Assembly: GCA_012842105.1 (NCBI GenBank)
Contig: DUTL01000163.1
Span: forward strand, 1 to 5,167
Length of the DNA stretch: 5,167 nt
Source of the DNA: Candidatus Fermentithermobacillaceae bacterium
Lineage (GTDB): Bacteria > Bacillota > Sulfobacillia > Fermentithermobacillales > Fermentithermobacillaceae
Reading direction: 5' to 3'
Position numbers and translations under genes: made by a program. The notes below the pieces were generated by a model that was not told where the DNA came from, made no database searches, and saw only the letters and a list, made by a program, of their open reading frames with translations. Below, piece after piece: positions 1-4,638 of this stretch (positions within the stretch are counted from its first letter, which is position 1; every line of letters begins with the position of its first letter).

Positions 1-144
1 GATACTCAATTGTACCCTCACTTGTATCGACATATTACCTGGATTCATTGGTACAGGTTTCGGCTTCTTTTCGAATATTAGACGATATTCGCCAGTGCTT
101 CTACGAGTATATGTCTGGAAAGGGCTTTGGTGTCTCATATGATG

Positions 145-173
145 TTTATACCTTGATATGGACCCTGAGGCAA
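145..173 (-). promoter_or_regulatory. Possible leftward sigma-A promoter
   Basis: Read on the minus strand there is TTGCCT (168-173; 4 of 6 matches to the -35 consensus), a 17-base spacer, then TATAAA (145-150; 5 of 6 to the -10 consensus). Transcription would start near base 138 and run out of the left edge. A divergent gene such as metS is expected there from Bacillus synteny, but nothing in the window proves it. AT-rich DNA gives such matches by chance, so confidence is modest. Confidence 0.35.
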
Positions 174-174
174 G

Positions 175-201
175 TTTGCCTACCGCTTAGCGGCAGGTTA
201 A
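175..201. repeat. Imperfect inverted repeat between the divergent promoters
   Basis: The core CCTACCGC-TTA-GCGGCAGG (179-197) pairs as CCGC with GCGG and CCT with AGG around one A/C mismatch. Weaker pairing (GTTT against TTAAC, with a wobble and a mismatch) extends the stem outwards. No T-tract follows on either strand, so it is not a standard terminator. Its place between the leftward -35 and the rightward -35 suits an operator for a dimeric regulator, possibly AbrB itself; that is inference. Confidence 0.4.
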
Positions 202-206
202 CCAGT

Positions 207-234
207 TTAACACATGGAAATATTACTCTATAAT
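207..234 (+). promoter_or_regulatory. Sigma-A-type promoter for abrB (distal)
   Basis: TTAACA (207-212; 5 of 6 matches to TTGACA), a 16-base AT-rich spacer, then a perfect TATAAT (229-234). This is the best promoter match in the window. Transcription would start near base 241, leaving a leader of about 190 bases before the abrB start codon. The leader carries a small inverted repeat, AACCAC-CTGGT-GTGGTT at 265-281, of unknown role. Confidence 0.6.
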
Positions 235-342
235 AGAGGTTGGCCCCTTGGGATTGTTGCTTCAAACCACCTGGTGTGGTTAACACTTTAAGTCTGAATA
301 TGAAACTTTTGCGTTTTAATCCAATTTTTTTGATAAGATCCC

Positions 343-375
343 TTGACGCTTTCTGACATGTCTGGTATCTATTAT
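343..375 (+). promoter_or_regulatory. Possible second, proximal abrB promoter
   Basis: TTGACG (343-348; 5 of 6 matches to the -35 consensus) is followed after 17 bases by TGG-TATCTA (363-371). This has the TG of an extended -10, but the hexamer itself matches only 3 of 6. A better hexamer, TATTAT (370-375), lies four bases further on and leaves a 21-base spacer, which is too long. Start sites near 378-382 would put the Spo0A box at 386-392 just downstream of the start, the arrangement known for B. subtilis abrB. The position fits better than the match does. Confidence 0.3.
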
Positions 376-385
376 TTGATGCCAT

Positions 386-392
386 TGTCGAA
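386..392 (+). promoter_or_regulatory. Spo0A box (0A box) upstream of abrB
   Basis: TGTCGAA is an exact match to the Spo0A-binding heptamer TGNCGAA, and it lies between the candidate promoters and the abrB ribosome binding site. In B. subtilis, phosphorylated Spo0A represses abrB by binding 0A boxes just downstream of the abrB promoter, so position and target gene both agree. A single heptamer can arise by chance; about 0.2 matches are expected on both strands of the 430-base upstream region. Confidence therefore rests on the context. Confidence 0.55.
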
Positions 393-416
393 AATTGGAG
401 GAACCGGCTGGGAAGA

Positions 417-425
417 GAGGTGAGG
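417..425 (+). promoter_or_regulatory. abrB ribosome binding site, decides the start
   Basis: GAGGTGAGG matches the complement of the 16S rRNA 3' end over seven bases and lies seven bases before ATG 431 and ten before ATG 434. It excludes the longer TTG start at 395. A second purine-rich run, GGAGG at 397-401, has no ATG, GTG or TTG at a suitable distance. Confidence 0.8.
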
Positions 426-430
426 GAAAA

Positions 431-682
431 ATGATGAAATCAACAGGGGTAGTTCGCAAAGTCGATGAACTGGGAAGAGTCGTTATACCCATAGAGCTTA
501 GGCGGACTCTTGATATCGGCGAAAAAGATTCTTTGGAGATTTATGTTGACGGAGAAAGCATCATTCTTAAGAAATATGAACCTGCCTGTGTGTTCTGCGG
601 AAACGCAGCTGGCGTCGAGATATACAAGGGAAAACGAGTTTGCGGGAATTGCCTGAACGAGCTATCTTCAATGCTTGAATAA
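431..682 (+). CDS. abrB: AbrB-family transition-state regulator with Cys4 tail
   Basis: This is an 83-residue DNA-binding protein of the AbrB family. In Bacillus these swapped-hairpin regulators repress stationary-phase, biofilm and sporulation genes during growth. Residues 3-50 (KSTGVVRKVDELGRVVIP, then IELRRTL and KKYE) follow the B. subtilis AbrB N-terminal domain almost residue for residue. They keep the DNA-contact arginines, R9, R16, R24 and R25 in this numbering. The C-terminal half differs: CVFC (53-56) and CGNC (71-74) form a zinc-ribbon-like pair in place of the Bacillus multimerisation domain. The start at 431 is chosen because GAGGTGA (417-423) sits seven bases upstream. ATG at 434 is equally possible, and a TTG at 395 would only add a non-conserved tail. 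The gene is transcribed towards rsmI, has a probable Spo0A box upstream and ends in its own terminator. AbrB family membership is very secure; the target genes are unknown. Confidence 0.94.
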   Translation: MMKSTGVVRKVDELGRVVIPIELRRTLDIGEKDSLEIYVDGESIILKKYEPACVFCGNAAGVEIYKGKRVCGNCLNELSSMLE

Positions 683-797
683 GGCAGTGTAAGCCTAACC
701 TTCAGGTAGAATGCTAAACTGTGTACATTATCTTGCTCTTTGGGAAGCCCGTCAGGATCCTAAAAAGTATGTAAACCAGGCTGAGACTACAAAGCAT

Positions 798-815
798 CAG
801 ACTTTCGAAAGCCTG
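798..815. repeat. 18-base near-perfect palindrome downstream of abrB
   Basis: CAG-A-CTTTCGAAAG-C-CTG contains a perfect 10-base palindrome (802-811) flanked by matching CAG/CTG arms with a single A/C mismatch pair. A wider pairing, CAGGCT (777-782) with AGCCTG (810-815), competes with it. It lies in the otherwise featureless 683-831 stretch between abrB and its terminator. No T-run follows on either strand. It could be an operator, part of the abrB 3' UTR fold or a degraded terminator of the converging operon. Confidence 0.35.
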
Positions 816-831
816 AGTATGTACCGGTTAC

Positions 832-860
832 GAGGAGGCAGGGCTAGTCTGCCTCCTTTT
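832..860 (+). terminator. Rho-independent terminator of abrB, overlapping the rsmI 3' end
   Basis: GGAGGCAG (834-841) pairs perfectly with CTGCCTCC (849-856) around a seven-base loop, with A833/T857 and a G832-T858 wobble extending the stem, and TTTT at 857-860 follows. It is a typical intrinsic terminator for rightward transcription. The loop and right arm are the last coding bases and the TAG stop of rsmI on the other strand. In the leftward direction the stem is followed by TCGTAACC with no T-run, so it is not expected to terminate the minus-strand operon well. Confidence 0.85.
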
Positions 861-1569
861 GATTTGGCAGAGAGTCAAGATAAGCCACCACTACCCACTC
901 GCCCTTTATTTTAGTTCCTTTGATCTTCTCAAGAATATCTCCTACCAGGCCTACTATTACGCCTTCGTGAATTTTTGTCATTTCATGACACAGGCTGACC
1001 TGGATAGAAGGAAAAACCGCCTCAAGATCAGCGAGGAACTTCACCAGCCTGTACGGAGATTCAAAAAACACTACCGGAACATAGGGTTTTATCCATTCGA
1101 GGAAGAATTGCTGCCTCTTTTTTGATTTACGTGGGGGGAACCCCGCAAAAATAAACTGAGATGAGTAAAACCCTGAAAGGGCCAATGCAGTAGTTACAGC
1201 AGACGGGCCTGGAACTGCAGCGATGTTGAACCCGTTCTCCCGGGCTTCTTTCACCAAATACGCCCCCGGGTCCGAAACCAGAGGCATCCCGGCATCGGAA
1301 ACCAAAGCCACTGACTTGCCTTTTGACAACTCGCTCAGCACCATACCGGTACGTTGTTCTTCTACATGCTCGTGAAACGCTACAAGAGGCTTTCTGATTT
1401 CGTAATGAGCAAGAAGTTTTGAAGTGCGCCTGGTATCTTCACAAACAATCAAGTCAACCTGATTTAGAACCTCAAGAAGCCTAAAGGAGGTATCATTGAG
1501 ATTACCTATGGGGGTGCCGCAAATATAGAGAGTGCCTTCCTGAGGGTTAGTGTCTACGCTTCCAATCAC
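844..1569 (-). CDS. rsmI: 16S rRNA (cytidine-1402-2'-O)-methyltransferase RsmI
   Basis: RsmI transfers a methyl group from S-adenosylmethionine to the ribose of C1402 in the decoding centre of 16S rRNA, acting on the assembled 30S subunit. This 241-residue protein shows the tetrapyrrole-methylase fold signatures in order: GTPIGNL (18-24), EDTRRT (44-49), HEH (66-68), SDAGMPLVSDPG (91-102), PGPSA (119-123), then FFESPYR, HEMTKIHEG and GEWVVV (223-228). It ends straight after the catalytic domain and lacks the C-terminal helical extension of longer homologues (E. coli about 286 residues). Short forms are known, and no frameshift is evident. The start is a GTG with a weak site (GGGG about ten bases upstream). 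The frame stays open upstream to 1609 but offers no other start. It lies 28 bases after ricT, so co-transcription is likely. Its last codons form half of the abrB terminator. Confidence 0.93.
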   Translation of the reverse strand: MIGSVDTNPQEGTLYICGTPIGNLNDTSFRLLEVLNQVDLIVCEDTRRTSKLLAHYEIRKPLVAFHEHVEEQRTGMVLSELSKGKSVALVSDAGMPLVSDPGAYLVKEARENGFNIAAVPGPSAVTTALALSGFYSSQFIFAGFPPRKSKKRQQFFLEWIKPYVPVVFFESPYRLVKFLADLEAVFPSIQVSLCHEMTKIHEGVIVGLVGDILEKIKGTKIKGEWVVVAYLDSLPNQKEAD

Positions 1570-1597
1570 TCCAACACAGCCCCATCTGAGTTTTTCA

Positions 1598-2404
1598 TCA
1601 TTTCTTCACGTCAACTTCTTCTTCGGGAAACTCAGACATGGTTCCGTCCTCAAATAACACGGTTAGGAGCCCTTTTGATTGGCTGTACCCGGTAACTTTT
1701 CCCTCACCGGCCGGTGTAATCACATATGCTCCTATGTCTATAGGAGGCTCCTGCGTCTTTCCCACGTCAACGCTTTCCGACTCAAACCTCAAGCAACACA
1801 GGAGGCGGCCGCAGGTACCTGAAATCTTGGAAGGATTAAGCGGCAGGTTCTGCTCCTTTGCCATTCTAATGGAGACAGGTTGAAACTCGCAGAGGAAACT
1901 GGCACAACATAATTCCCTGCCGCAAGGTCCTAGCCCACCAAAAAACTTGGCTTCATCCCTTACGCCAATTTGCCGGAGTTCGACCCTGGTTCTCAACGCA
2001 GATGCCAAATCTTTCACAAGTTCCCGGAAATCCACCCTTCCATCAGCGGTAAAATAGAGAGTGACGCGAGAACTGTCGAACGTGTATTCTGCATCCACAA
2101 GCCGCATTTCCAGGCCGTGCTGAGCAATCTTTTGCGCCGCAATGTCCAGGGCTTCAACTGCCTTTTGCTCATTTCGCTCTGCCACATCCAAATCTTCTTT
2201 GCCGGCCGGCCGGATTACCTTTCTCAGGGGTAAGACCAGATTATCGTCTGGGACATCCCTGGGCTCGGCAGCCACAACCCCGATCTCGATGCCCTTGACT
2301 GTTTCCACAAGCACCTTGTCTCCCGCCTTAAGCGGTATGTCGCCAGGATCAAAGTAGTACACTTTGCCTTTTTCTTTGAATCTAATTCCCGTAACTAATG
2401 GCAT
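1598..2404 (-). CDS. ricT: RicT (YaaT), PSP1-domain subunit of the Ric complex
   Basis: This 268-residue protein belongs to the PSP1/YaaT family. In B. subtilis, RicT (YaaT) works with RicA (YmcA) and RicF (YlbF) as an iron-sulfur-containing complex that assists RNase Y in mRNA maturation and promotes Spo0A activation, competence and biofilm formation. The N-terminal part (about 1-60) is a small beta domain with a KGxEIG stretch. The PSP1 core contains two cysteine clusters: GPCGRELCC (Cys161, 166, 167) with Cys172, and GTCGRLLCC (Cys198, 203, 204). These are the family hallmark and probably supply metal-cluster ligands. A charged C-terminal tail ends EEEVDVKK. The length matches Bacillus YaaT (about 275). 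ATG is preceded by GAGGAG at six bases' spacing, the only textbook start among the minus-strand genes. It lies between holB and rsmI. The family call is very secure; complex formation is by analogy, since the partners are not in the window. Confidence 0.94.
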   Translation of the reverse strand: MPLVTGIRFKEKGKVYYFDPGDIPLKAGDKVLVETVKGIEIGVVAAEPRDVPDDNLVLPLRKVIRPAGKEDLDVAERNEQKAVEALDIAAQKIAQHGLEMRLVDAEYTFDSSRVTLYFTADGRVDFRELVKDLASALRTRVELRQIGVRDEAKFFGGLGPCGRELCCASFLCEFQPVSIRMAKEQNLPLNPSKISGTCGRLLCCLRFESESVDVGKTQEPPIDIGAYVITPAGEGKVTGYSQSKGLLTVLFEDGTMSEFPEEEVDVKK

Positions 2405-2434
2405 GGCTCTCTCCTCGCTTGGAGATATCTACCC

Positions 2435-2452
2435 TGTATATCATGTATATCA
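2435..2452. repeat. Two tandem copies of a 9-base unit between holB and ricT
   Basis: TGTATATCA occurs twice head to tail and continues with TGTC, which includes part of the holB stop codon. The 50-base holB-ricT spacer is otherwise only the ricT ribosome binding site. On the minus strand TTGACA begins at the holB stop, but no -10 hexamer lies at a proper distance (TATACA comes after only 12 bases), so I do not call a promoter here. This is most likely slippage in non-coding DNA. Confidence 0.6.
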
Positions 2453-2454
2453 TG

Positions 2455-3453
2455 TCAAATCCCCCCGGTAACAAATCCGTGTACATCCATAAATAGCGTG
2501 CAGAACACCAGGAACGAATTCGTGTTGGCACCTAACCGCTCCCTGGCCCGCATAACTGACTTCAAAGCCTGAAAATTCTGTCTCAAAGCGGCTGTGCCCC
2601 GGGTATCCTGCCCTCCTTGGTACCCACCATCATACTCCATTGCGGCCCGGGATAACCTTCGGGCAAACTCAAGTTCAAGGGTGGCAAGAATCTTGTGTCT
2701 CTCTTCTAAGTCTGCCTTTGAATATTCAAGAGCAAGTTCCACAGGAGAACCTGCAGCTATTTGCTTGGCCAGCGCTTCCCCGCTAATGGCCTGTTCCCCC
2801 ATTTGGGAAAGAAGCCACATTGCCTTGTTGACGCTGCCGTCTGCCAAGCTTGATATCTCCCTGCTCTGATCTTCCGGCACGCCATGGGCATCTTCAAGGT
2901 ATTTCGCAATGACTGCCGCAGGCAACGCTCTGAGCGGAATCACCTGGCACCTGGAAATCACCGTGCCCGGAATTGCCGATTCGTTTGATGTTGTGAGTAT
3001 GAACGTAACATAGGACGGCGGTTCTTCCAGCAGCTTAAGCAATGCATTAGCAGCCTCGGCAGTCAGACTTTCTGCCTCATTGATAATAAAAACCTTACGC
3101 CTTGAAACAAACGGGCGTGTGAGAACCTCTTTGAGCATCCCGTGGGATGCCCTTATCTTAATGCTTGTCCCGTCCTTCTCTATCATAAACAAATCAGGGT
3201 GGGTGTTTTTGCCCACTTCAGAGCACGATGCACACACACCACATGAGAGCTCTGTGCCGCTGCTGTCTTCAAGGAACCTTTCCGGCGAACTCTCATTTAG
3301 GCATAATATGCCCTTTGCAAACTCTCTTGCCAGGACCGCTTTTCCCGATCCCGTTGGGCCTTTGAAAAGGTATGCATGGGCAATCCTGCCCGATCTGAGT
3401 ATGGCCTTGAGTATTCTTATAGGAACTTCCTGGCCCGCTATAAGACAATTCAC
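2455..3453 (-). CDS. holB: DNA polymerase III delta-prime subunit
   Basis: HolB is the delta-prime subunit of the clamp loader, which opens the sliding clamp and places it on primed DNA during replication. The 332-residue protein shows the AAA+ domain in order: GPTGSGKA (Walker A region, 32-39), a zinc module with Cys51, 71, 74 and 77 (CGVCASC), THPDLF (84-89), INEAESLTAEAANALLKLLEEPP (124-146) and the SRC arginine-finger motif (167-169). The Walker A lysine is followed by Ala39 rather than Thr or Ser. This fits a subunit that need not hydrolyse ATP and separates it from DnaX. The C-terminal collar domain (about 210-332) is poorly conserved, as is usual. GTG at 3453 is the first possible start, because an in-frame TAA lies two codons upstream. 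GAGGTGG precedes it by 11 bases. The gene follows darA after a 169-base gap and is 50 bases before ricT. Confidence 0.93.
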   Translation of the reverse strand: MNCLIAGQEVPIRILKAILRSGRIAHAYLFKGPTGSGKAVLAREFAKGILCLNESSPERFLEDSSGTELSCGVCASCSEVGKNTHPDLFMIEKDGTSIKIRASHGMLKEVLTRPFVSRRKVFIINEAESLTAEAANALLKLLEEPPSYVTFILTTSNESAIPGTVISRCQVIPLRALPAAVIAKYLEDAHGVPEDQSREISSLADGSVNKAMWLLSQMGEQAISGEALAKQIAAGSPVELALEYSKADLEERHKILATLELEFARRLSRAAMEYDGGYQGGQDTRGTAALRQNFQALKSVMRARERLGANTNSFLVFCTLFMDVHGFVTGGI

Positions 3454-3622
3454 GAATTAATTAACCACCTCGACTATACTTCCGGTCCACACATTTACAG
3501 AAAGGCAACGCTGTCTCACAACTTCCATTAAGATTTCAGGGCAAAGAGATCAAAGCGGCAAGATTAACCGTTTCATGCCCTTCCTTCTCCGGCCGGGCCG
3601 GCTGCCTGCGGCCCCGGGGCCG
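3454..3622. other. 169-base gap between darA and holB
   Basis: No convincing gene lies here. In Bacillus yaaR sits at this point, and no trace of it is visible in any frame. A 23-codon minus-strand frame (3528-3457) ends at the holB ribosome binding site but has no site of its own. The end next to darA is very GC-rich and is listed separately. The part near holB contains TATAGT on the minus strand, but the start site it implies would fall inside the holB ribosome binding site and its -35 is poor, so no promoter is called. Confidence 0.6.
3589..3622. repeat. GC-rich inverted repeat directly after darA
   Basis: A perfect 14-base palindrome, CGGCCCCGGGGCCG (3609-3622), abuts the darA stop codon. 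A second GC block, CCGGCCGGGCCGG (3589-3601), lies eight bases away from it. GGGCCG (3595-3600) pairs with CGGCCC (3609-3614) around an eight-base loop, and GGCC with GGCC extends the stem past a three-base bulge, giving about ten G-C pairs. There is no T-run after it on the minus strand, so it is not a classical intrinsic terminator. It could cause pausing, protect the 3' end of the tmk-darA message or be a repeat element. Confidence 0.6.
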
Positions 3623-3949
3623 TCAAACCTTAACAAACCTATCAACAGGCAGGATAAAAACAGTTGCTCCCCCTACCACGACACCTACAGGATAAGGTAC
3701 GTATGATTCAGCAGGGCCCACCGGAGTAATAGGCGTAACCAGCTGCTCCCGGGCGCGGCAAGTCTTCTTTACGACTTCCAAAACCGTTTCAGTGTCATCA
3801 TCGTCTACTCCAATTAGAACCGTAGAATTGCCCTCCCGGAGAAAGCCACCTGTAGAGGCAAGTTTTGTAGCGCTGTACCCTGCACGGACAAGGCCGTCCA
3901 TGAGCCTCGGAACGTCCTTGTCTTGAACAACCGCGATTATCAATTTCAC
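3623..3949 (-). CDS. darA: Cyclic-di-AMP receptor DarA (PstA/YaaQ family)
   Basis: DarA is a small trimeric cytoplasmic protein of PII-like fold that binds the second messenger cyclic di-AMP; its downstream partner is not firmly known. The 108-residue product matches B. subtilis DarA (109 residues) along its whole length: MKLIIAVVQDKD at the start, TKLASTGGFLREGNST (about 28-43, the region that contacts the ligand), IGVDDDD, REQLVTPITP, SYVPYPVGV and GGATVFILPVDRF at the end. GTG at 3949 overlaps the tmk TGA in a GTGA junction (4 bases), and GGGAGGG (3957-3963) lies seven bases upstream, so start and translational coupling to tmk are clear. Placement directly after tmk is widespread in Firmicutes. 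Its presence implies that the organism makes c-di-AMP; the cyclase is not in the window. Confidence 0.96.
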   Translation of the reverse strand: MKLIIAVVQDKDVPRLMDGLVRAGYSATKLASTGGFLREGNSTVLIGVDDDDTETVLEVVKKTCRAREQLVTPITPVGPAESYVPYPVGVVVGGATVFILPVDRFVKV

Positions 3950-4638
3950 AGGCTTTCCCTCCCATGTTTCTCGTTAGTCAGATCATACCCTTTTTTGGAC
4001 AAAATGTTGACAACCTCTTTCCAAATTAAAGACTCAACAGCAGATACATCCAAACCGGCATCTATACATATCACACGATGTGGAAACCGTTTGGCCAGTA
4101 CCCTGTACCCTTCTCTCACTTTTTGATGATATTTCCCGCTTCGGGATTCAATCTTGTCTTTTTGCTTAAGAGCAAGCCTCTCATTGATAACGGTAGAGTC
4201 GCTGATATCCAATATTATGGTCAAATCCGTTTCCAGGCCACCGGTTGCTATAGTGTTGATGCTTTCTATGTTTGAAACAGAAACTCCTCCTGCATAACCT
4301 TGATAAACCCATGTAGAATCAACATATCGTTCAGTAATTACTATGCGCCCTTGTGCCAGGGCAGGCCTGACTATTTTCGACACAAACTCAGCCCTGGCCG
4401 CAGCGTAGAGGAACGTTTCTGACAAAATGGACCTATCAGGGCTCCCCGGATCCAAGAGCAATTGCCTTACTCTTTCACCAAAAGGTGTGCCTCCCGGTTC
4501 CCTGGTTACCAGGGGGTTTAGGCCAGCCGAGTCGAGCCTGCTCGATATTCTGGATATTTGAGTAGACTTCCCCGACCCGTCGCACCCCTCAAGGCTTATG
4601 AAAACCCCTGGAAGTGGCTTGTCTACGGCTGTACGCAA
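3946..4638 (-). CDS. tmk: Thymidylate kinase
   Basis: Tmk phosphorylates dTMP to dTDP with ATP, an essential step to dTTP. The 230-residue protein has the P-loop GCDGSGKST (18-26), TREPGGTP (45-52, dTMP binding), ERYVDST (103-109) with YQG (112-114), and a lid region around KQKDKIE followed by VREGYRVLA. Typical lengths are 205-215. The excess is a short N-terminal tail and a C-terminal SKKGYDLTNEKHGRESL. Three usually well-kept positions differ: Glu103 replaces the Asp of the DR[YFH] motif, Ala replaces the Asp in LxxADRAQH (here LYAAARAEF), and Lys replaces the Arg of DRxE in the lid. Such changes are tolerated in the family, so I still expect an active kinase. The TTG start at 4638 overlaps the end of the decarboxylase gene by 16 bases, and the stop overlaps darA by 4, indicating one operon. 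Confidence 0.93.
   Translation of the reverse strand: MRTAVDKPLPGVFISLEGCDGSGKSTQISRISSRLDSAGLNPLVTREPGGTPFGERVRQLLLDPGSPDRSILSETFLYAAARAEFVSKIVRPALAQGRIVITERYVDSTWVYQGYAGGVSVSNIESINTIATGGLETDLTIILDISDSTVINERLALKQKDKIESRSGKYHQKVREGYRVLAKRFPHRVICIDAGLDVSAVESLIWKEVVNILSKKGYDLTNEKHGRESL

Larger units (their letters stand above)
1..430. other. Intergenic control region upstream of abrB; no gene recognised
   Basis: No frame in this stretch resembles a known protein. One frame is open on the plus strand from base 3 to a stop at 233, but it has a poor start, no ribosome binding site and no recognisable motif. The stretch is AT-rich and holds a right-pointing promoter, a weaker left-pointing promoter, two inverted repeats and a Spo0A-box heptamer, each listed separately. 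In Bacillus the gene on the far side of abrB is metS, pointing away from abrB. The same arrangement would put its start just beyond the left edge; that is inference from synteny only. I looked on the minus strand for a T-box (UGGNACCGCG) or SAM-I riboswitch core and did not find one. Confidence 0.7.

Noticed and set aside
3..233. Plus-strand frame open from the left edge to a stop at 233
   Set aside because: It has no ATG, no ribosome binding site and no recognisable motif, and it runs through the candidate leftward promoter and the inverted repeat. It could be the tail of an unknown gene but cannot be supported.
230..340. Minus-strand resemblance to a SAM-I riboswitch (CTTATCAA, TGAAGCAAC, AAGGGGCCAA)
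   Set aside because: The conserved core elements are out of order and the central GGCCC-AUGAA segment is missing; chance similarity.
300..356. 18-codon reading frame in the abrB leader (MKLLRFNPIF...)
   Set aside because: No purine-rich ribosome binding site upstream, and the frame lies in AT-rich leader DNA; not enough to call an upstream peptide.
146..385. 79-codon minus-strand frame starting ATG at 385
   Set aside because: No ribosome binding site and no family resemblance; it covers both promoters and ends in the control region, so it is most likely chance.
397..434. Mini-frame after GGAGG beginning CTG 408 and stopping at TGA overlapping the abrB ATG
   Set aside because: A CTG start is rare and the peptide is only eight codons; GGAGG is probably incidental, although coupling to abrB cannot be excluded.
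711..914. 67-codon plus-strand frame after abrB
   Set aside because: It runs through the abrB terminator into the rsmI coding region and resembles nothing known. The stretch 683-831 therefore holds no gene that I can support.
2405..2462. Promoter for ricT in the holB-ricT spacer (TTGACA on the minus strand)
   Set aside because: The only -10-like hexamer, TATACA, is 12 bases away and the next candidate is 21 away; neither spacing works.
3465..3500. TATAGT as the -10 of a holB promoter
   Set aside because: The matching -35 region (CTGTAA) is poor, and the transcript would begin inside the holB ribosome binding site.
3457..3528. 23-codon minus-strand frame just before holB
   Set aside because: No ribosome binding site and no homology. 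Its end overlaps the holB ribosome binding site, but that alone does not support a leader peptide.
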